A stretch of DNA of 64,000 bases from Pseudoalteromonas sp. XMcav2-N (GTDB lineage Bacteria; Pseudomonadota; Gammaproteobacteria; Enterobacterales; Alteromonadaceae): assembly GCF_024124545.1 (NCBI RefSeq), contig NZ_JAMXSF010000006.1, forward strand, positions 124,001-188,000, given 5' to 3'. A model generated the notes under the pieces. That model was not told the origin of the DNA and made no database searches. It saw nothing but the letters and a program-made list of their open reading frames with translations. Below, one piece after another: positions 19,211 through 29,081 of this stretch (position 1 is its first letter; each line of letters starts with the position of its first letter). The translations under genes were made by a program, and so were the position numbers.

Positions 19211-21445
19211 ATGAATGCTCAGCCCAACATGATATCATCGTCGACCCCAAAATCCTCTTCTTCTAATAGCCATGAAATAGATCTGTTATCTCTTTTTGGT
19301 ATATTGCTTGATCGAAAGCTATTGATTGTAATTGTAACGGTCATCTTTGCAGGCATAGGTATTGCGCATGCCATTTTTAGCACGCCAATTTATCAAGCTT
19401 CAGCGGTAATCCAAGTTGAAGAAAAAGGCGGAACAGTTCCAGGTTTTGATGAGCTAGGAATATTTCAAGGTGCTTCTGCTGCGGTAACAGAAATAGAATT
19501 ACTCAAATCGAGAACGGTCATTGGCGAAGTGGTCGACTTGTTGCAGCTAGATACCACTGTTTCACCAAAGTTATTTCCTGTTATAGGTAACCGTGCTTTT
19601 CGTAAATTTAACCCTAGTTATGAAGGCGAACTTGCCGAGCCTTCATTCGGTGCCACATCTTATGCCTGGGGTGGAGAAAAAATAGATATATTTGCTTTTG
19701 AGGTCCCTTCGTTCGCCATCGGTCAGGGCTTTTTGCTTCGAGTAGGTGAGAACAATACGATATCTTTAATCGGTGGTGATGAAGAAGTTCTGCTTTCGGG
19801 GAAAGTCGGTGACGAGCTTGCTAGTGATGGATTTAAGTTAACCGTTCGCAGTCTTGTTGCTAGACCTGGCACGGAATTTGGCATCTCAAAGCAAAGTCGC
19901 CTGTTGACTATAATTGGTCTGCAATCTTCGATTGTCGCTAGTGAGAGAGGAAAAGACTCTGGGATTATTAATCTCAACCTACAACATAGCGACCCCAAGT
20001 ATGCGAAGGATGTTCTGAATAAAATAGCTGAGCTATACGTACAAAAGAATGTCGAAAGAAACAGTGCTGAAGCGCAGAAATCTCTTGATTTTCTTGAAGT
20101 GCAATTGCCAAGCATCAAGAAAAGTTTAGAATCTGCCGAAGAAAGGTTTAATGAGTACCAGGTCAGGCAGCAATCTGTAGATATAAGTCTGGAAACTCAG
20201 GCTGTATTGGAGCAAATTGTAGCGCTTGAAACTAAGCTTCAGGAACTTGATCTTAAGAAGCTAGAGATGTCTCGCAAGTTCACTAAAGAGCACCCTTCTT
20301 ATCGTGGTGTTATCGAACAAATTACAGCGCTTAGTAAAGAAAAAGATAGCTTTAGTAGTCAAGTTGCGTTGTTACCTGAAACTCAACAAGAGCTACTTAG
20401 ACTAAAACGTGACGTGGAAGTTAATAGCGAGATTTACACCCTGTTACTGGCTAAGGCACAAGAATTAGATATTGTCAGGGCTGGCACTGTAGGTAATACG
20501 CGTATAGTGGATGAGGCTGAGGTAAATACTTACAGCCCTGTTAAACCGAAAAAGTCTCTGATCGTTGTTATGTATACCCTACTAGGCTTTGCTTTAGCTG
20601 TGGCTATTGTTGTGCTTCAAAAGATGGTACGCCGTGGCATTGAAGACCCGGCAGAGATTGAAGCTCTGGGATTGCCTGTATACGCCAGTGTTCCTTTTTC
20701 AGAGTATCAGCTCAAGCTCACCGGGTTTGCGCGAGCGAGAAAAGATAAAACTTTAAAATCGAAATCTATCTTGGCCGTCGATAATCCGGCAGACTTATCG
20801 ATTGAAGCATTGCGAAGTCTAAGGACGAGTCTTCATTTTGCTATGCTCGAAGCAAAGAACAATATCATCGCAATATCTGGACCTAGTCCAGGTGTTGGTA
20901 AGTCTTTCATCTCTGTTAACTTAGCGACGGTTCTGGCACAAAGCGGTAAAAAGGTTCTGATAATTGATGCAGATATGCGTAAGGGTTATTTGCATACTCA
21001 ATTTGGAATTAGTTGGAATTGTGGGTTAAGTGATTTACTTTCTGGAGAGAAAAAACTGGACGAAGTGATCAGAAAGAGTCAGGTAGAGCATTTGGACATT
21101 ATTACCCGTGGCCAGGTGCCCCCCAATCCTTCTGAGCTGTTGATGCACCCGAACTTCTCGGCATTAATAGATGAAGTAACCTCACGGTATGACCTCATCT
21201 TGGTTGATACGCCACCTATTCTAGCGGTAACAGACCCCGCCATTGTCAGTGCACATGCGGGAACCACCATATTGGTAACTAGGTTTGGTCAAAACCAAGT
21301 TAAAGAGCTGGCTCTTACCAGAAGCCGGTTTGAGCAAAATGGAGTTGAAGTTCGAGGTGTTGTGTTTAATGGCGTAGTCAAGAAAGCAAGTAATGCTTAT
21401 GGGTATTATGGTTATTATAATTATGAATACAAATCGGATAAGTGA
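19211..21445 (+). CDS. wzc: Polysaccharide co-polymerase and tyrosine autokinase
   Basis: This 744-residue inner-membrane protein controls chain length and export. It has a Wzz domain with a first membrane helix around residues 37-58 and long coiled-coil segments around 275-400. The second helix is around 450-470. The cytoplasmic BY-kinase has Walker A PSPGVGKSFIS, Walker A' VLIIDADMRKG and Walker B LILVDTPP. The C-terminus is a tyrosine cluster with seven Tyr in the last 15 residues (YGYYGYYNYEY), the autophosphorylation site reversed by Wzb. No separate wzz is seen in the window. Confidence 0.95.
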   Translation: MNAQPNMISSSTPKSSSSNSHEIDLLSLFGILLDRKLLIVIVTVIFAGIGIAHAIFSTPIYQASAVIQVEEKGGTVPGFDELGIFQGASAAVTEIELLKSRTVIGEVVDLLQLDTTVSPKLFPVIGNRAFRKFNPSYEGELAEPSFGATSYAWGGEKIDIFAFEVPSFAIGQGFLLRVGENNTISLIGGDEEVLLSGKVGDELASDGFKLTVRSLVARPGTEFGISKQSRLLTIIGLQSSIVASERGKDSGIINLNLQHSDPKYAKDVLNKIAELYVQKNVERNSAEAQKSLDFLEVQLPSIKKSLESAEERFNEYQVRQQSVDISLETQAVLEQIVALETKLQELDLKKLEMSRKFTKEHPSYRGVIEQITALSKEKDSFSSQVALLPETQQELLRLKRDVEVNSEIYTLLLAKAQELDIVRAGTVGNTRIVDEAEVNTYSPVKPKKSLIVVMYTLLGFALAVAIVVLQKMVRRGIEDPAEIEALGLPVYASVPFSEYQLKLTGFARARKDKTLKSKSILAVDNPADLSIEALRSLRTSLHFAMLEAKNNIIAISGPSPGVGKSFISVNLATVLAQSGKKVLIIDADMRKGYLHTQFGISWNCGLSDLLSGEKKLDEVIRKSQVEHLDIITRGQVPPNPSELLMHPNFSALIDEVTSRYDLILVDTPPILAVTDPAIVSAHAGTTILVTRFGQNQVKELALTRSRFEQNGVEVRGVVFNGVVKKASNAYGYYGYYNYEYKSDK

Positions 21446-21490
21446 TTTTTGACCATATAAAATTATTCTTCTTCTGCTTACTTATGGATT

Positions 21491-21522
21491 GCTTAAATCG
21501 CATGCTATTTGTGAATTTAAGC
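21491..21522 (+). repeat. Inverted repeat between wzc and the first glycosyltransferase
   Basis: The arms GCTTAAAT (21491-21498) and ATTTAAGC (21515-21522) are perfect, with a 16-base loop. It sits in the only sizeable gap between the export genes and the assembly genes. There is no T-run, so it could be an RNA-stability hairpin or attenuator rather than a terminator. Confidence 0.4.
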
Positions 21523-21556
21523 GATCTCAGTACGTTCTTTTGTTGGGTTACTTCTA

Positions 21557-22537
21557 ATGAAGAAAAATACTAGCTATTGCTTTTCTTGGGCGAGTAGTTG
21601 CTTTAAGTATGAGGAGCTATTGGAAAAGGCTTCGTGTGAGATGGTGAAATATGATGTTAGTCATCACTCTAGCTGGTTCTCAAAGCAGCGCTCTTACAGA
21701 AAAGAGCTGATCCATTTATTCAAGTGCTTATTAGTTCCCGCTATTCAAGTGGTTCTACATAAACCGGTAATACTCTTTGGTACTAATTTATGCCGTATCT
21801 TCTTTTTTGCTGGTCTAGCCAATAGAAGACTGGTTTTTGTTTATAATGAGCTGCCTCGGTTAGATAATAGTATTGTGGGAAAGCTTGATAGGTTTATATT
21901 TAAACGCTTTTCAAAGAGAATACTAGTTTCAAGCATCGAGCGCTCAAAGCTTCTAGAAGGGTACTATGACGTATCTGGGCTATTGGTCCTTCCCAATATA
22001 CCTTCTTTTTTAGAGGAGAGTGAAATTGAAGTAAAAAGGCCTGAGCTTGTTTATGCTGGGTTGATTAGTGCGAACCGATTTCCTGAAGAGTATATAAGTA
22101 AAATAAATAAATCAGGCTTGAACTTTAATTTATTAGGACATGTCGCACACGATTTCGATTTGTCAGTTTTTGAAAATCACCATTACTATGGTGTTCTTGA
22201 ACAAAGAAAGTCTCAAGATACTCAAAAGAATTTCCAATATGCCTTATTGAGCTACACCACAAGTGAAGTGAATAATAACTACTGTGCACCTATTAAGCTC
22301 TATGAGTATATAGCTGCGGGTTGTGTTTGTGTATGCGTGAATGAAAACGAAGGCCTTAAAAGGTTCCTTGAAAGTTACCCTGCACTATTTGTAATGATTG
22401 ATAAAGTTGATATTTTTAACTTTAATGCCGAAGAGTATGAAAGCCAGCGTCGAGTGTTTTTCGAGGAAGAGCATTTGTATTTAGAGAATACAATAACCAA
22501 TGTTACATCGTTATTTGGTTTTGAAAATGCTTGTTAA
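21557..22537 (+). CDS. Putative glycosyltransferase, GT-B type
   Basis: This 326-residue protein lacks a signal peptide. The N-terminal half holds a hydrophobic strand region (VILFGTNLCRIFFFAG, then LVFVYNELPR). The C-terminal half contains LVYAGLISANRFPEEY, ALLSYTTSEVNNNYCAPIKLYEYIAAGC and VNENEGLKRF. The PIKLYEYIAAGC stretch is the nucleotide-sugar-binding E-x7-E-like region of GT-B (GT4-like) enzymes. Donor and acceptor are unknown. It precedes the wzy gene, which overlaps it by seven bases. Confidence 0.7.
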   Translation: MKKNTSYCFSWASSCFKYEELLEKASCEMVKYDVSHHSSWFSKQRSYRKELIHLFKCLLVPAIQVVLHKPVILFGTNLCRIFFFAGLANRRLVFVYNELPRLDNSIVGKLDRFIFKRFSKRILVSSIERSKLLEGYYDVSGLLVLPNIPSFLEESEIEVKRPELVYAGLISANRFPEEYISKINKSGLNFNLLGHVAHDFDLSVFENHHYYGVLEQRKSQDTQKNFQYALLSYTTSEVNNNYCAPIKLYEYIAAGCVCVCVNENEGLKRFLESYPALFVMIDKVDIFNFNAEEYESQRRVFFEEEHLYLENTITNVTSLFGFENAC

Positions 22538-23952
22538 ACGATAAGAGGCTACGTGGGATAGTGGGTAAGGTCAGGAGTGAATCATTAGTAGCTGTAATAG
22601 GTATATTCTTCTTTATATTGAATTACTTTATACAGCACAGTGAGCTTGCAAATATTCTCTTTCATTTTGAGAATGTTTTGTATTTGTCTCTGCTTGTTTT
22701 TTTCAGAATTAATAATATTAGTGTTTTCTATACGCTCTCTCTGTTTTACTTTCTAATATTTCACCAATACTCAGCTTATCCATATAGTGATACTATGGTG
22801 AGCTTTCTGTCCGGGCCCTATAAGTTGGTTGTTTCCTTGTTGTTATTAACTGCTGTTCGAAGTGTAAATCTTTATATAGTACCTTTCGTCTTTATGTTAA
22901 TACTACCGACTCTGACACAAATTACGATAGGTGATTTTTTTAGAAGTAAGTACTTCTTTAATGATCTGTTTTTCTATATTGCCGCATTTGCTCTATTATT
23001 TTCCAATAGGCTAATCGAGCCTCCAAAACTGGATTATTTTTATATACTCTATCGTTTTTCAACGATGTTGCCTATTTGTTATATTCTCGTGTATTTTGGC
23101 GGGCTTGGTTATGAGTTGTATGGCTCATATTACTTTTTTTACGGGCATTTGGTTAATTTTGTTATAATTTTTGGCGCTTTTTACAAGCTGACAATCGACA
23201 AGAAATATTTTAGCCTTTCATCGGTTGCAATATTGATCAACTTAGCTGTTTTTCTAAAAACTATGCAGTCTGCACACTTGGTGCTAATTATCCTGACTCT
23301 CTGTATTAGCCTTCTTGCCTATCGAAAAATTGTCTACTTAGCATATACACTCGCAATTATTGTCGCCGTTGTATTTATCTATCATGCTGCACCTTCTGGC
23401 TCTTGGGTTAAATTAAAAGTTGGTCAAGTCGTAAAGGCGTCTGAGATTGTTTCCGGCAGCAATACATTTAGTGATGTTAATTCCTTGGGGGTGAGGTTTG
23501 CTTCTCTCCATGCGATAAGTAATGAAAACACTGTGTTCACTACGCTGTTTGGAAGGGGGATAGGTTCAATCTATACGGACACCGAGCATGTGTTCAGTTA
23601 CTTGGATCTCCATGAATTTACCTTTCCAAAGGACGAAGTAGACAGCGGAGAGTTTCATCTTGTTCATGAAACTTTAGTGCGAATTTTTATGCAAGTTGGT
23701 ATAATAGGATTGATTGTGACCATGCTGATAGTCTTTTCAGCATTGCGGAAGATTGAGACCTCTGTTTGTACATATTTATCAGTTATATTTTTTGTGTTTC
23801 TCTGGATGAGTAGTGTGCAGTTTTGTGGTTTTATCACGATTTGGGTCTTTTTAATGCTTAAGGCAGAAAACCATACAGTGACCCCTAGTGTGGCCAATAA
23901 TGGCTACAACAAAGTGTATGGAAAGAATAATGAAACTTTACTCAGGGTTTAG
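22531..23952 (+). CDS. wzy: O-antigen/capsule polymerase (Wzy-like)
   Basis: This protein of about 473 residues has 10-12 hydrophobic segments and a larger polar loop between residues 300 and 375 (GSNTFSDVNSLGVRF, DSGEFHLVHETLVRIFMQVG). HETLVRIFMQVGIIGL resembles the conserved end of the periplasmic loop in O-antigen ligase/polymerase families. The frame begins at TTG 22531; a GTG at 22561 with AAGAGG upstream is an alternative start. The 3-prime end overlaps the lipoprotein gene by 23 bases. Confidence 0.72.
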   Translation: MLNDKRLRGIVGKVRSESLVAVIGIFFFILNYFIQHSELANILFHFENVLYLSLLVFFRINNISVFYTLSLFYFLIFHQYSAYPYSDTMVSFLSGPYKLVVSLLLLTAVRSVNLYIVPFVFMLILPTLTQITIGDFFRSKYFFNDLFFYIAAFALLFSNRLIEPPKLDYFYILYRFSTMLPICYILVYFGGLGYELYGSYYFFYGHLVNFVIIFGAFYKLTIDKKYFSLSSVAILINLAVFLKTMQSAHLVLIILTLCISLLAYRKIVYLAYTLAIIVAVVFIYHAAPSGSWVKLKVGQVVKASEIVSGSNTFSDVNSLGVRFASLHAISNENTVFTTLFGRGIGSIYTDTEHVFSYLDLHEFTFPKDEVDSGEFHLVHETLVRIFMQVGIIGLIVTMLIVFSALRKIETSVCTYLSVIFFVFLWMSSVQFCGFITIWVFLMLKAENHTVTPSVANNGYNKVYGKNNETLLRV

Positions 23953-24997
23953 AGTTTTTTTATTATTTTTATTGTTAACTGGCTGTACTGAAGAGGTTCG
24001 ACAGCCTGTTAAAGTTTCAAGTTTCTATCATGTAAAGGCAGGGAAGTGCAAATCAGATAACCACCTTAACTACTTTTCCGAGGTTCTTGCGCAGACTTTT
24101 ATTAAAGCGTGCGAACAGGATGGGATGTGTTTTGAAAACGAAGATTTCAGAGATATAAGTCATTTTGAGTATATTGAGTCTTATATATTTCTACACAGAA
24201 ACTGCCCTGAGCTGTTTCCTAGCATAAAGTTAGAGGCCGTTGTAGCAGCAGCTCTGAGCAATAATCAACAGGAGAATGGTGCATTTAAGCAATATAAAAC
24301 AGAGGCTTACGTTCGAAGTGCTTTGTTTGTTACTGCGTTGTTGCAATCATTTGAAGCGTTTTCAGAAAAGCAACTGATAAGAGAAAAAGTTGAACTCTCA
24401 TTAAATTGGCTGGCTGAACATCCTCCACAATGGGGGGGGAATCATGCTATCGCTGGGGTTCTTGCTTTTGAGAGTTATAAAGACACTTTTGACTCTAATC
24501 GTTACAAAGAGAGTCAGGCAAAGCTAATAAAATTTATAAAATCAGACTTTGTGTGGCTGACTGACAAGAGAGGGTTCTTTCCGGAAGCACCAGCAGACTG
24601 GGAAAACCGATTAAGGACACCATACTTGCAGACTCAACTCTCTTTGTTAGGTCGTTATATAAAACTGTCTGGTGATAGCTCATTGAATGGCGAATATGTT
24701 GCATCTCTACATACGCTAAAAAAATATTTGAGTGAAGACTTTCTAACCATTGATGTTAGGGAGTCTTATGATTTTGTGAATAAATATGAGAAATATGGTG
24801 TTGATTGTGTCAATGTTGTTGCACCGTTTGTCATTAAAGAAGTTTTGGAAAATACTGGGCAAATAGAAGGCAATACCCGCTTTAGCCCTGACCTGGAGAG
24901 AAAGTTATTTAATCAAATGGTCATGGGTTTTGCTGATGATGGTTATTTAACACTTTTTACAGACTTGTACTATAGGTTTTTGATTTTGTATGAATAA
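23930..24997 (+). CDS. Lipoprotein of unknown function in capsule locus
   Basis: This predicted lipoprotein of about 355 residues starts MKLYSGFRVFLLFLLLTGC, with a clear lipobox and acylated Cys19. The ATG at 23930 is preferred over the earlier ATG at 23888 because it places the signal peptide at the N-terminus and has GGAAAG upstream. The rest is alpha-helical with aromatic repeats (NWLAEHPPQWGGNHAIAGV, RTPYLQTQLSLLGRYIKLSG), resembling an alpha/alpha-toroid as in some polysaccharide lyases and glycoside hydrolases. I cannot assign an active site. Its embedding between wzy and a glycosyltransferase suggests capsule trimming, modification or surface retention. Confidence 0.7.
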   Translation: MKLYSGFRVFLLFLLLTGCTEEVRQPVKVSSFYHVKAGKCKSDNHLNYFSEVLAQTFIKACEQDGMCFENEDFRDISHFEYIESYIFLHRNCPELFPSIKLEAVVAAALSNNQQENGAFKQYKTEAYVRSALFVTALLQSFEAFSEKQLIREKVELSLNWLAEHPPQWGGNHAIAGVLAFESYKDTFDSNRYKESQAKLIKFIKSDFVWLTDKRGFFPEAPADWENRLRTPYLQTQLSLLGRYIKLSGDSSLNGEYVASLHTLKKYLSEDFLTIDVRESYDFVNKYEKYGVDCVNVVAPFVIKEVLENTGQIEGNTRFSPDLERKLFNQMVMGFADDGYLTLFTDLYYRFLILYE

Positions 24998-25889
24998 AGA
25001 AAAATTAGATATATCATTAATTATTACGACTTATAATGAAGAAAAATCAATCGCTAAGTTTTGTAAAAGTATTATTGAGCAAACATTTTGGCCCGCTCAA
25101 ATTGTCTTAGTTGATTCTATATCTAAAGATGACACCGTACGCATTTTTAGAGAGTCTTTATCTTGTACTGACATCGAACTGAAAGTTATAGAAGAAAAGT
25201 GTAATATTTCGCAGGGACGTAACCTAGCAATAGGAAATGCTGACTTTGAAAAAGTAGCGGTTACTGATGCTGGAGTTGCACTAGTAGATAATTGGCTCCA
25301 TGAAATTTACACTGGGCTAGAGGAAAGTGATATTGTATCTGGCTACTATGAATACACAGGTGAAAATTTAATTCAAAAGTCTTATAAGAGACTTTTTTAT
25401 AAACCTTCTGAGCGTATTGATGGGGCAACTTTTAATCCCTCATCTAGATCTCTGGGCTTACACAAGTATGCCTGGGAAGCTGTCGGTGGATATGATGAAA
25501 GCTTTGCTATTGGTGAAGATACTGATTTTGATATAAAAATGCGTAAAGCAGGTTTTTCGTTTCTCTTCAAGCCTAGTGCACTAGTTGCTTGGGACGTTAG
25601 AGATACATTTAAAGCGCTGTTTTTACAACACTTTAGGTATTCTAAGTGGGATGCAAGAATTGGCCAAAACCAAACTGGGCATGTCATATTTATTACTTGG
25701 TTTTTAGTTATCATGATGTCCTTAATATTAGCACCATTTACTATAATACCTCTAGCAGGACTATTTCTGATTAGTACTGCTATTTCCGTGAAGAAGTGTG
25801 GTAAGTTTCATATAGAGGATATAGCAATTCTAAATTTATGTTATATGGCCAAAGGGATAGGTTATGTTTTTGGCAAGATATTTAAGTAA
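24990..25889 (+). CDS. Family 2 glycosyltransferase
   Basis: This 299-residue GT-A enzyme has the N-terminal SLIITTYNEEKSI motif, IVLVDSISKDDT, and TDAGVALVDNW in the place of the DxD region. FAIGEDTDFDIKMRKAG provides the ED acceptor-side motif. Two hydrophobic segments near the C-terminus (about 230-270) probably anchor it to the inner membrane. It adds one sugar of the repeat unit; donor unknown. Its start overlaps the lipoprotein stop by eight bases. Confidence 0.88.
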   Translation: MNKEKLDISLIITTYNEEKSIAKFCKSIIEQTFWPAQIVLVDSISKDDTVRIFRESLSCTDIELKVIEEKCNISQGRNLAIGNADFEKVAVTDAGVALVDNWLHEIYTGLEESDIVSGYYEYTGENLIQKSYKRLFYKPSERIDGATFNPSSRSLGLHKYAWEAVGGYDESFAIGEDTDFDIKMRKAGFSFLFKPSALVAWDVRDTFKALFLQHFRYSKWDARIGQNQTGHVIFITWFLVIMMSLILAPFTIIPLAGLFLISTAISVKKCGKFHIEDIAILNLCYMAKGIGYVFGKIFK

Positions 25890-27081
25890 ATTAGATAAAG
25901 AGAGTTTTCTTTCGTTAGCTTTTCAAGGGTTAAATTTATTACTCCCTTTGCTGATTGCGAGAACTTTGCTAAATGATTCATCAGAAACACTTATTGACTA
26001 TGAGAAAATAATTTCTCTTGTCGCTTTTTTCTCTATAGTGGGAGACTTTGGTGCGTCACAATTTTTCTCTTCTAAAACATATACTAGTAGGTTTCTGAAT
26101 AAGGTATATAGTACACTATTCTGTTTTAGACTGGTGAATTTCTGTGTTTCTATAATTTTTATCGCACTGTTAAACTTTGCTTTTGATCAGTCTTTTACTT
26201 TAACTGTTATCGCCTCTACCCTTTTGCTGCTTTCTACTTCTGAAAGCGCTATTGCGTTTTTGAATAAAGGCAAAGCTTATTATTTTGTCTTGCTATCTTC
26301 GGTAAAGTTTGTCGTCTTTTTAGGATTGTATTTTTCTGGTTTTGAATTGTTTGTCGCACTGGTTATCGCATATGTAGTGAGCTTCACTGCATTTTTGTTT
26401 TTCTCAGTTCAGTTCAAGCTTCAAAAGCCATCATTAAGAGTTATGACTTTATTCTACAAACGGTATGTAAACTATTTCTTGTCGGATTTATTTACCAGCT
26501 TGTTCACGCAGCTTGATAGTTATTTGATTTCGGCTACTCTTAGTGCCGAGCAGTCAGTTATATACATAGTCTGTAGAAAAGTAATTCGAGCAGCATTGTC
26601 TGCAATAAATGTGATTTATAAAATAATTTTTGTTAGGGCAGATCGTGGAGGAGTGTCTTTAAATAACGCTGTGTTCTTTGTTGTTTTATATGCGCTGGGT
26701 TGTTTCTCACTCGTCAACCTGTTTTCGGAACAAATATTCAGCATTATCACAGGTAAAGATATTGAATTTATTCCTCAAGTAGAGGTTATGCGTATATCGA
26801 TGGTGATATTAAGTAGCCTTTTAATCTTTGGTGTACTTAAATCTATTATCTCGAATGTTTATATCTTTACCAATGGTTTATTTAGTCTTCATTTGAAAGC
26901 TACTATTTTTAGCTCTCTGTTTTTTACAGTGCCGCTAGTCTTTAGTGAGCTATTTGGTGAAGTCTTGGATGTCGTAGTGATTTCATCGCTGCGATTGATG
27001 ACAGATATTGTGTATTTACTAGTCATATACAGTTATTATAGGCTGGCATCTAACGCGACATTTAGTAGAAAAAGCAGTTGA
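25864..27081 (+). CDS. wzx: Wzx-type flippase (capsule locus)
   Basis: This 405-residue polytopic membrane protein has about 12 hydrophobic segments. It opens with KLDKESFLSLAFQGLNLLLPLLIARTL and has the VGDFGASQFFS motif seen in polysaccharide flippases. It overlaps the GT2 gene by 26 bases. It is clearly different from the flippase at 7902, so the window encodes two separate lipid-linked oligosaccharide export systems. Confidence 0.8.
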   Translation: MFLARYLSKLDKESFLSLAFQGLNLLLPLLIARTLLNDSSETLIDYEKIISLVAFFSIVGDFGASQFFSSKTYTSRFLNKVYSTLFCFRLVNFCVSIIFIALLNFAFDQSFTLTVIASTLLLLSTSESAIAFLNKGKAYYFVLLSSVKFVVFLGLYFSGFELFVALVIAYVVSFTAFLFFSVQFKLQKPSLRVMTLFYKRYVNYFLSDLFTSLFTQLDSYLISATLSAEQSVIYIVCRKVIRAALSAINVIYKIIFVRADRGGVSLNNAVFFVVLYALGCFSLVNLFSEQIFSIITGKDIEFIPQVEVMRISMVILSSLLIFGVLKSIISNVYIFTNGLFSLHLKATIFSSLFFTVPLVFSELFGEVLDVVVISSLRLMTDIVYLLVIYSYYRLASNATFSRKSS

Positions 27082-27123
27082 ACTTGTTTTTTCTTAGTAA
27101 TTTTAAATACTTGAATAGTGGTT

Positions 27124-28164
27124 ATGGAAATGAAAAAAGCTTTTGTCACCGGTGTTACTGGTCAGGACGGGTCATATTTAGCAGAGCTTCTACTTGAAAA
27201 AGGGTACGAAGTCCACGCAATATTGCGTCGCTCTTCGGTGTTTACGACACCGAGGATTGATCATCTGATGGATCATGAAAACTTCTACACATATCATGGA
27301 GATCTTACAGATTCGAGTAATTTACATAGCCTATTATCTAAGATCCAACCTGATGAAGTATACAATTTGGCAGCTCAATCACATGTAGCTGTATCATTCG
27401 AAGTGCCAGAGTATACTGCAGAGGTTGACGGTGTGGGCACAATTCGTTTGTTGGATGCTATCAAAGACTTGGGTATTAACCCTAAGTTTTATCAAGCTTC
27501 AACTTCGGAGCTGTTTGGGGGATTACCTGATACTGCGCCGCAGAGCGAATCAACACCTTTCTACCCTAAATCTCCATATGGTGCTGCTAAGATTTATAGT
27601 TATTGGGTAACTGTAAACTATCGTGAATCATATGGCTTATTTGCTTGTAATGGCATCTTGTTTAACCATGAGTCACCTCGTCGAGGCGAGACGTTTGTAA
27701 CTAAAAAGATTACTAAAGCTGTTGCACGTATTTCCCAGGGCCGTCAGAAGCTTCTTAAATTAGGTAATCTTGATGCTAAGCGCGACTGGGGTTACGCAAA
27801 AGATTACGTTGAGATGATGTGGTTAATGCTTCAACAAGACAAGCCAACTGATTATGTAATTGCAACGGGTAAAACTTATACAGTTAGGCAGTTTGTTGAA
27901 TTTGCATTTGATGAAGTCGGTATCGAGGTGATTTGGGAAGGTACAGGCGAAAATGAGAAAGGCTTTGATAAGAAGACCGGTGAGTTACTAGTCGAAATTG
28001 ACCCTAAATACTATCGCCCGGCAGAAGTAGAGCTGTTATGGGGCGATGCCAGCAAAGCCGAAAGAGAACTGGGCTGGAAAGCAAAAACTTCACTGCGTGA
28101 ACTAGTGAGTATCATGGTCCAGTATGACCTTAAACACGATACTTATGGAGCTGATATATCATGA
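27124..28164 (+). CDS. gmd: GDP-mannose 4,6-dehydratase
   Basis: The enzyme converts GDP-mannose to GDP-4-keto-6-deoxymannose. It is an extended SDR with the N-terminal [18 protein letters not shown] motif, RRSS at the NADP site, ASTSELFG with the catalytic Thr/Ser and Glu, [10 protein letters not shown] with the Tyr-Lys pair, and [14 protein letters not shown], all diagnostic of Gmd. The start could be ATG 27124 or ATG 27130 (MKKAF); ribosome sites are weak for both. Its stop overlaps the next SDR gene by four bases. The GDP-mannose supply comes from manC/manB in the same locus. Confidence 0.95.
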   Translation: MEMKKAFVTGVTGQDGSYLAELLLEKGYEVHAILRRSSVFTTPRIDHLMDHENFYTYHGDLTDSSNLHSLLSKIQPDEVYNLAAQSHVAVSFEVPEYTAEVDGVGTIRLLDAIKDLGINPKFYQASTSELFGGLPDTAPQSESTPFYPKSPYGAAKIYSYWVTVNYRESYGLFACNGILFNHESPRRGETFVTKKITKAVARISQGRQKLLKLGNLDAKRDWGYAKDYVEMMWLMLQQDKPTDYVIATGKTYTVRQFVEFAFDEVGIEVIWEGTGENEKGFDKKTGELLVEIDPKYYRPAEVELLWGDASKAERELGWKAKTSLRELVSIMVQYDLKHDTYGADIS

Positions 28165-29078
28165 TCTTAGTTACTGGCGCAACGGGATTCTTAGGTAAGC
28201 GTGTTTGTAAACTGTTGACTGAAAAAGGACTCGAATTCGTTCCTACATCATTGTCTTTGGGAGTTGACCTTCGAGATAGTGAGGCAACATTAAACTTGTT
28301 CAAAAAAGTGCGGCCAACTTATGTGTTGAACTGTGCAGCCTTTGTGGGCGGGATACAGTTTGGTGGTAAATATCCAGTTGATCTGTTCCAGAACAACCTG
28401 AAGATGACACTGAGTTTGTTAGAGGCAGCGAATCAAGTCGGTGTAAAGCGAATTGTTAATCCAATCTCTAATTGTGCGTACCCAGGGCAGGCTACTCTGT
28501 TTAAAGAAGAAGAATTCTGGGATGGACCGCTACATGAATCAGTGATGGTATACGGTTTTGTTCGTAAAGCTTTTTGGATTGGCTCGTGGGCATATACACA
28601 ACAATACGGTATGGATGTGATGAATATTATCCTATCTAACATGTATGGCCCTGAAGATCATTTCGAGGAAGAGCGCTCACATGCTTTGGGCGCTTTGATA
28701 ATGAAGTTCACTAAGGCTAAGAAAGAGGGAGCCGAGGCTGTGAACGTATGGGGAAGTGGAAAACCTGTCCGCGAGTGGTTGCATGTCGATGATGGGGCAC
28801 AAGCTATGGTACGTTCAATGGATGTAGCTGCAAGCGTCGACCCCATCAATATCGGTGTTGCTGAGGGCGTGTCAATTCTCGAAATGGCGGAAAAAATCAA
28901 AGAACTAGTTGGTTACGAGGGTAAAATACAATTAGATCCCACGAAGCCTGATGGCGCGCCTTTCAAAACCGTTGATGGTACTAAAGGAGAGCAGCTATTC
29001 AATTGGAAACCAGAAATACCGTTTGAGCAAGGTGTTAAGGCCACTATTGAGTGGTATAACAAAGAAATAGGAAGCTAA
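28161..29078 (+). CDS. SDR-family NAD-dependent epimerase/dehydratase near gmd, not a canonical GDP-fucose synthase
   Basis: This 305-residue SDR has [13 protein letters not shown] at the N-terminus and [10 protein letters not shown], which keeps the Ser and Cys (103, 105) of GDP-fucose synthase. The Tyr motif reads [10 protein letters not shown], so the usual YxxxK lysine is Arg135 with Lys at the next position. The segment [14 protein letters not shown] does not preserve the catalytic His of Fcl. It probably acts on GDP-4-keto-6-deoxymannose or a derived sugar, as an epimerase or reductase. It is coupled to gmd by a four-base overlap. Confidence 0.75.
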   Translation: MILVTGATGFLGKRVCKLLTEKGLEFVPTSLSLGVDLRDSEATLNLFKKVRPTYVLNCAAFVGGIQFGGKYPVDLFQNNLKMTLSLLEAANQVGVKRIVNPISNCAYPGQATLFKEEEFWDGPLHESVMVYGFVRKAFWIGSWAYTQQYGMDVMNIILSNMYGPEDHFEEERSHALGALIMKFTKAKKEGAEAVNVWGSGKPVREWLHVDDGAQAMVRSMDVAASVDPINIGVAEGVSILEMAEKIKELVGYEGKIQLDPTKPDGAPFKTVDGTKGEQLFNWKPEIPFEQGVKATIEWYNKEIGS

Positions 29079-29081
29079 GTA

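Noticed and set aside
28161..29078. Plain GDP-L-fucose synthase (fcl)
   Set aside because: The catalytic His and the YxxxK lysine are not preserved.
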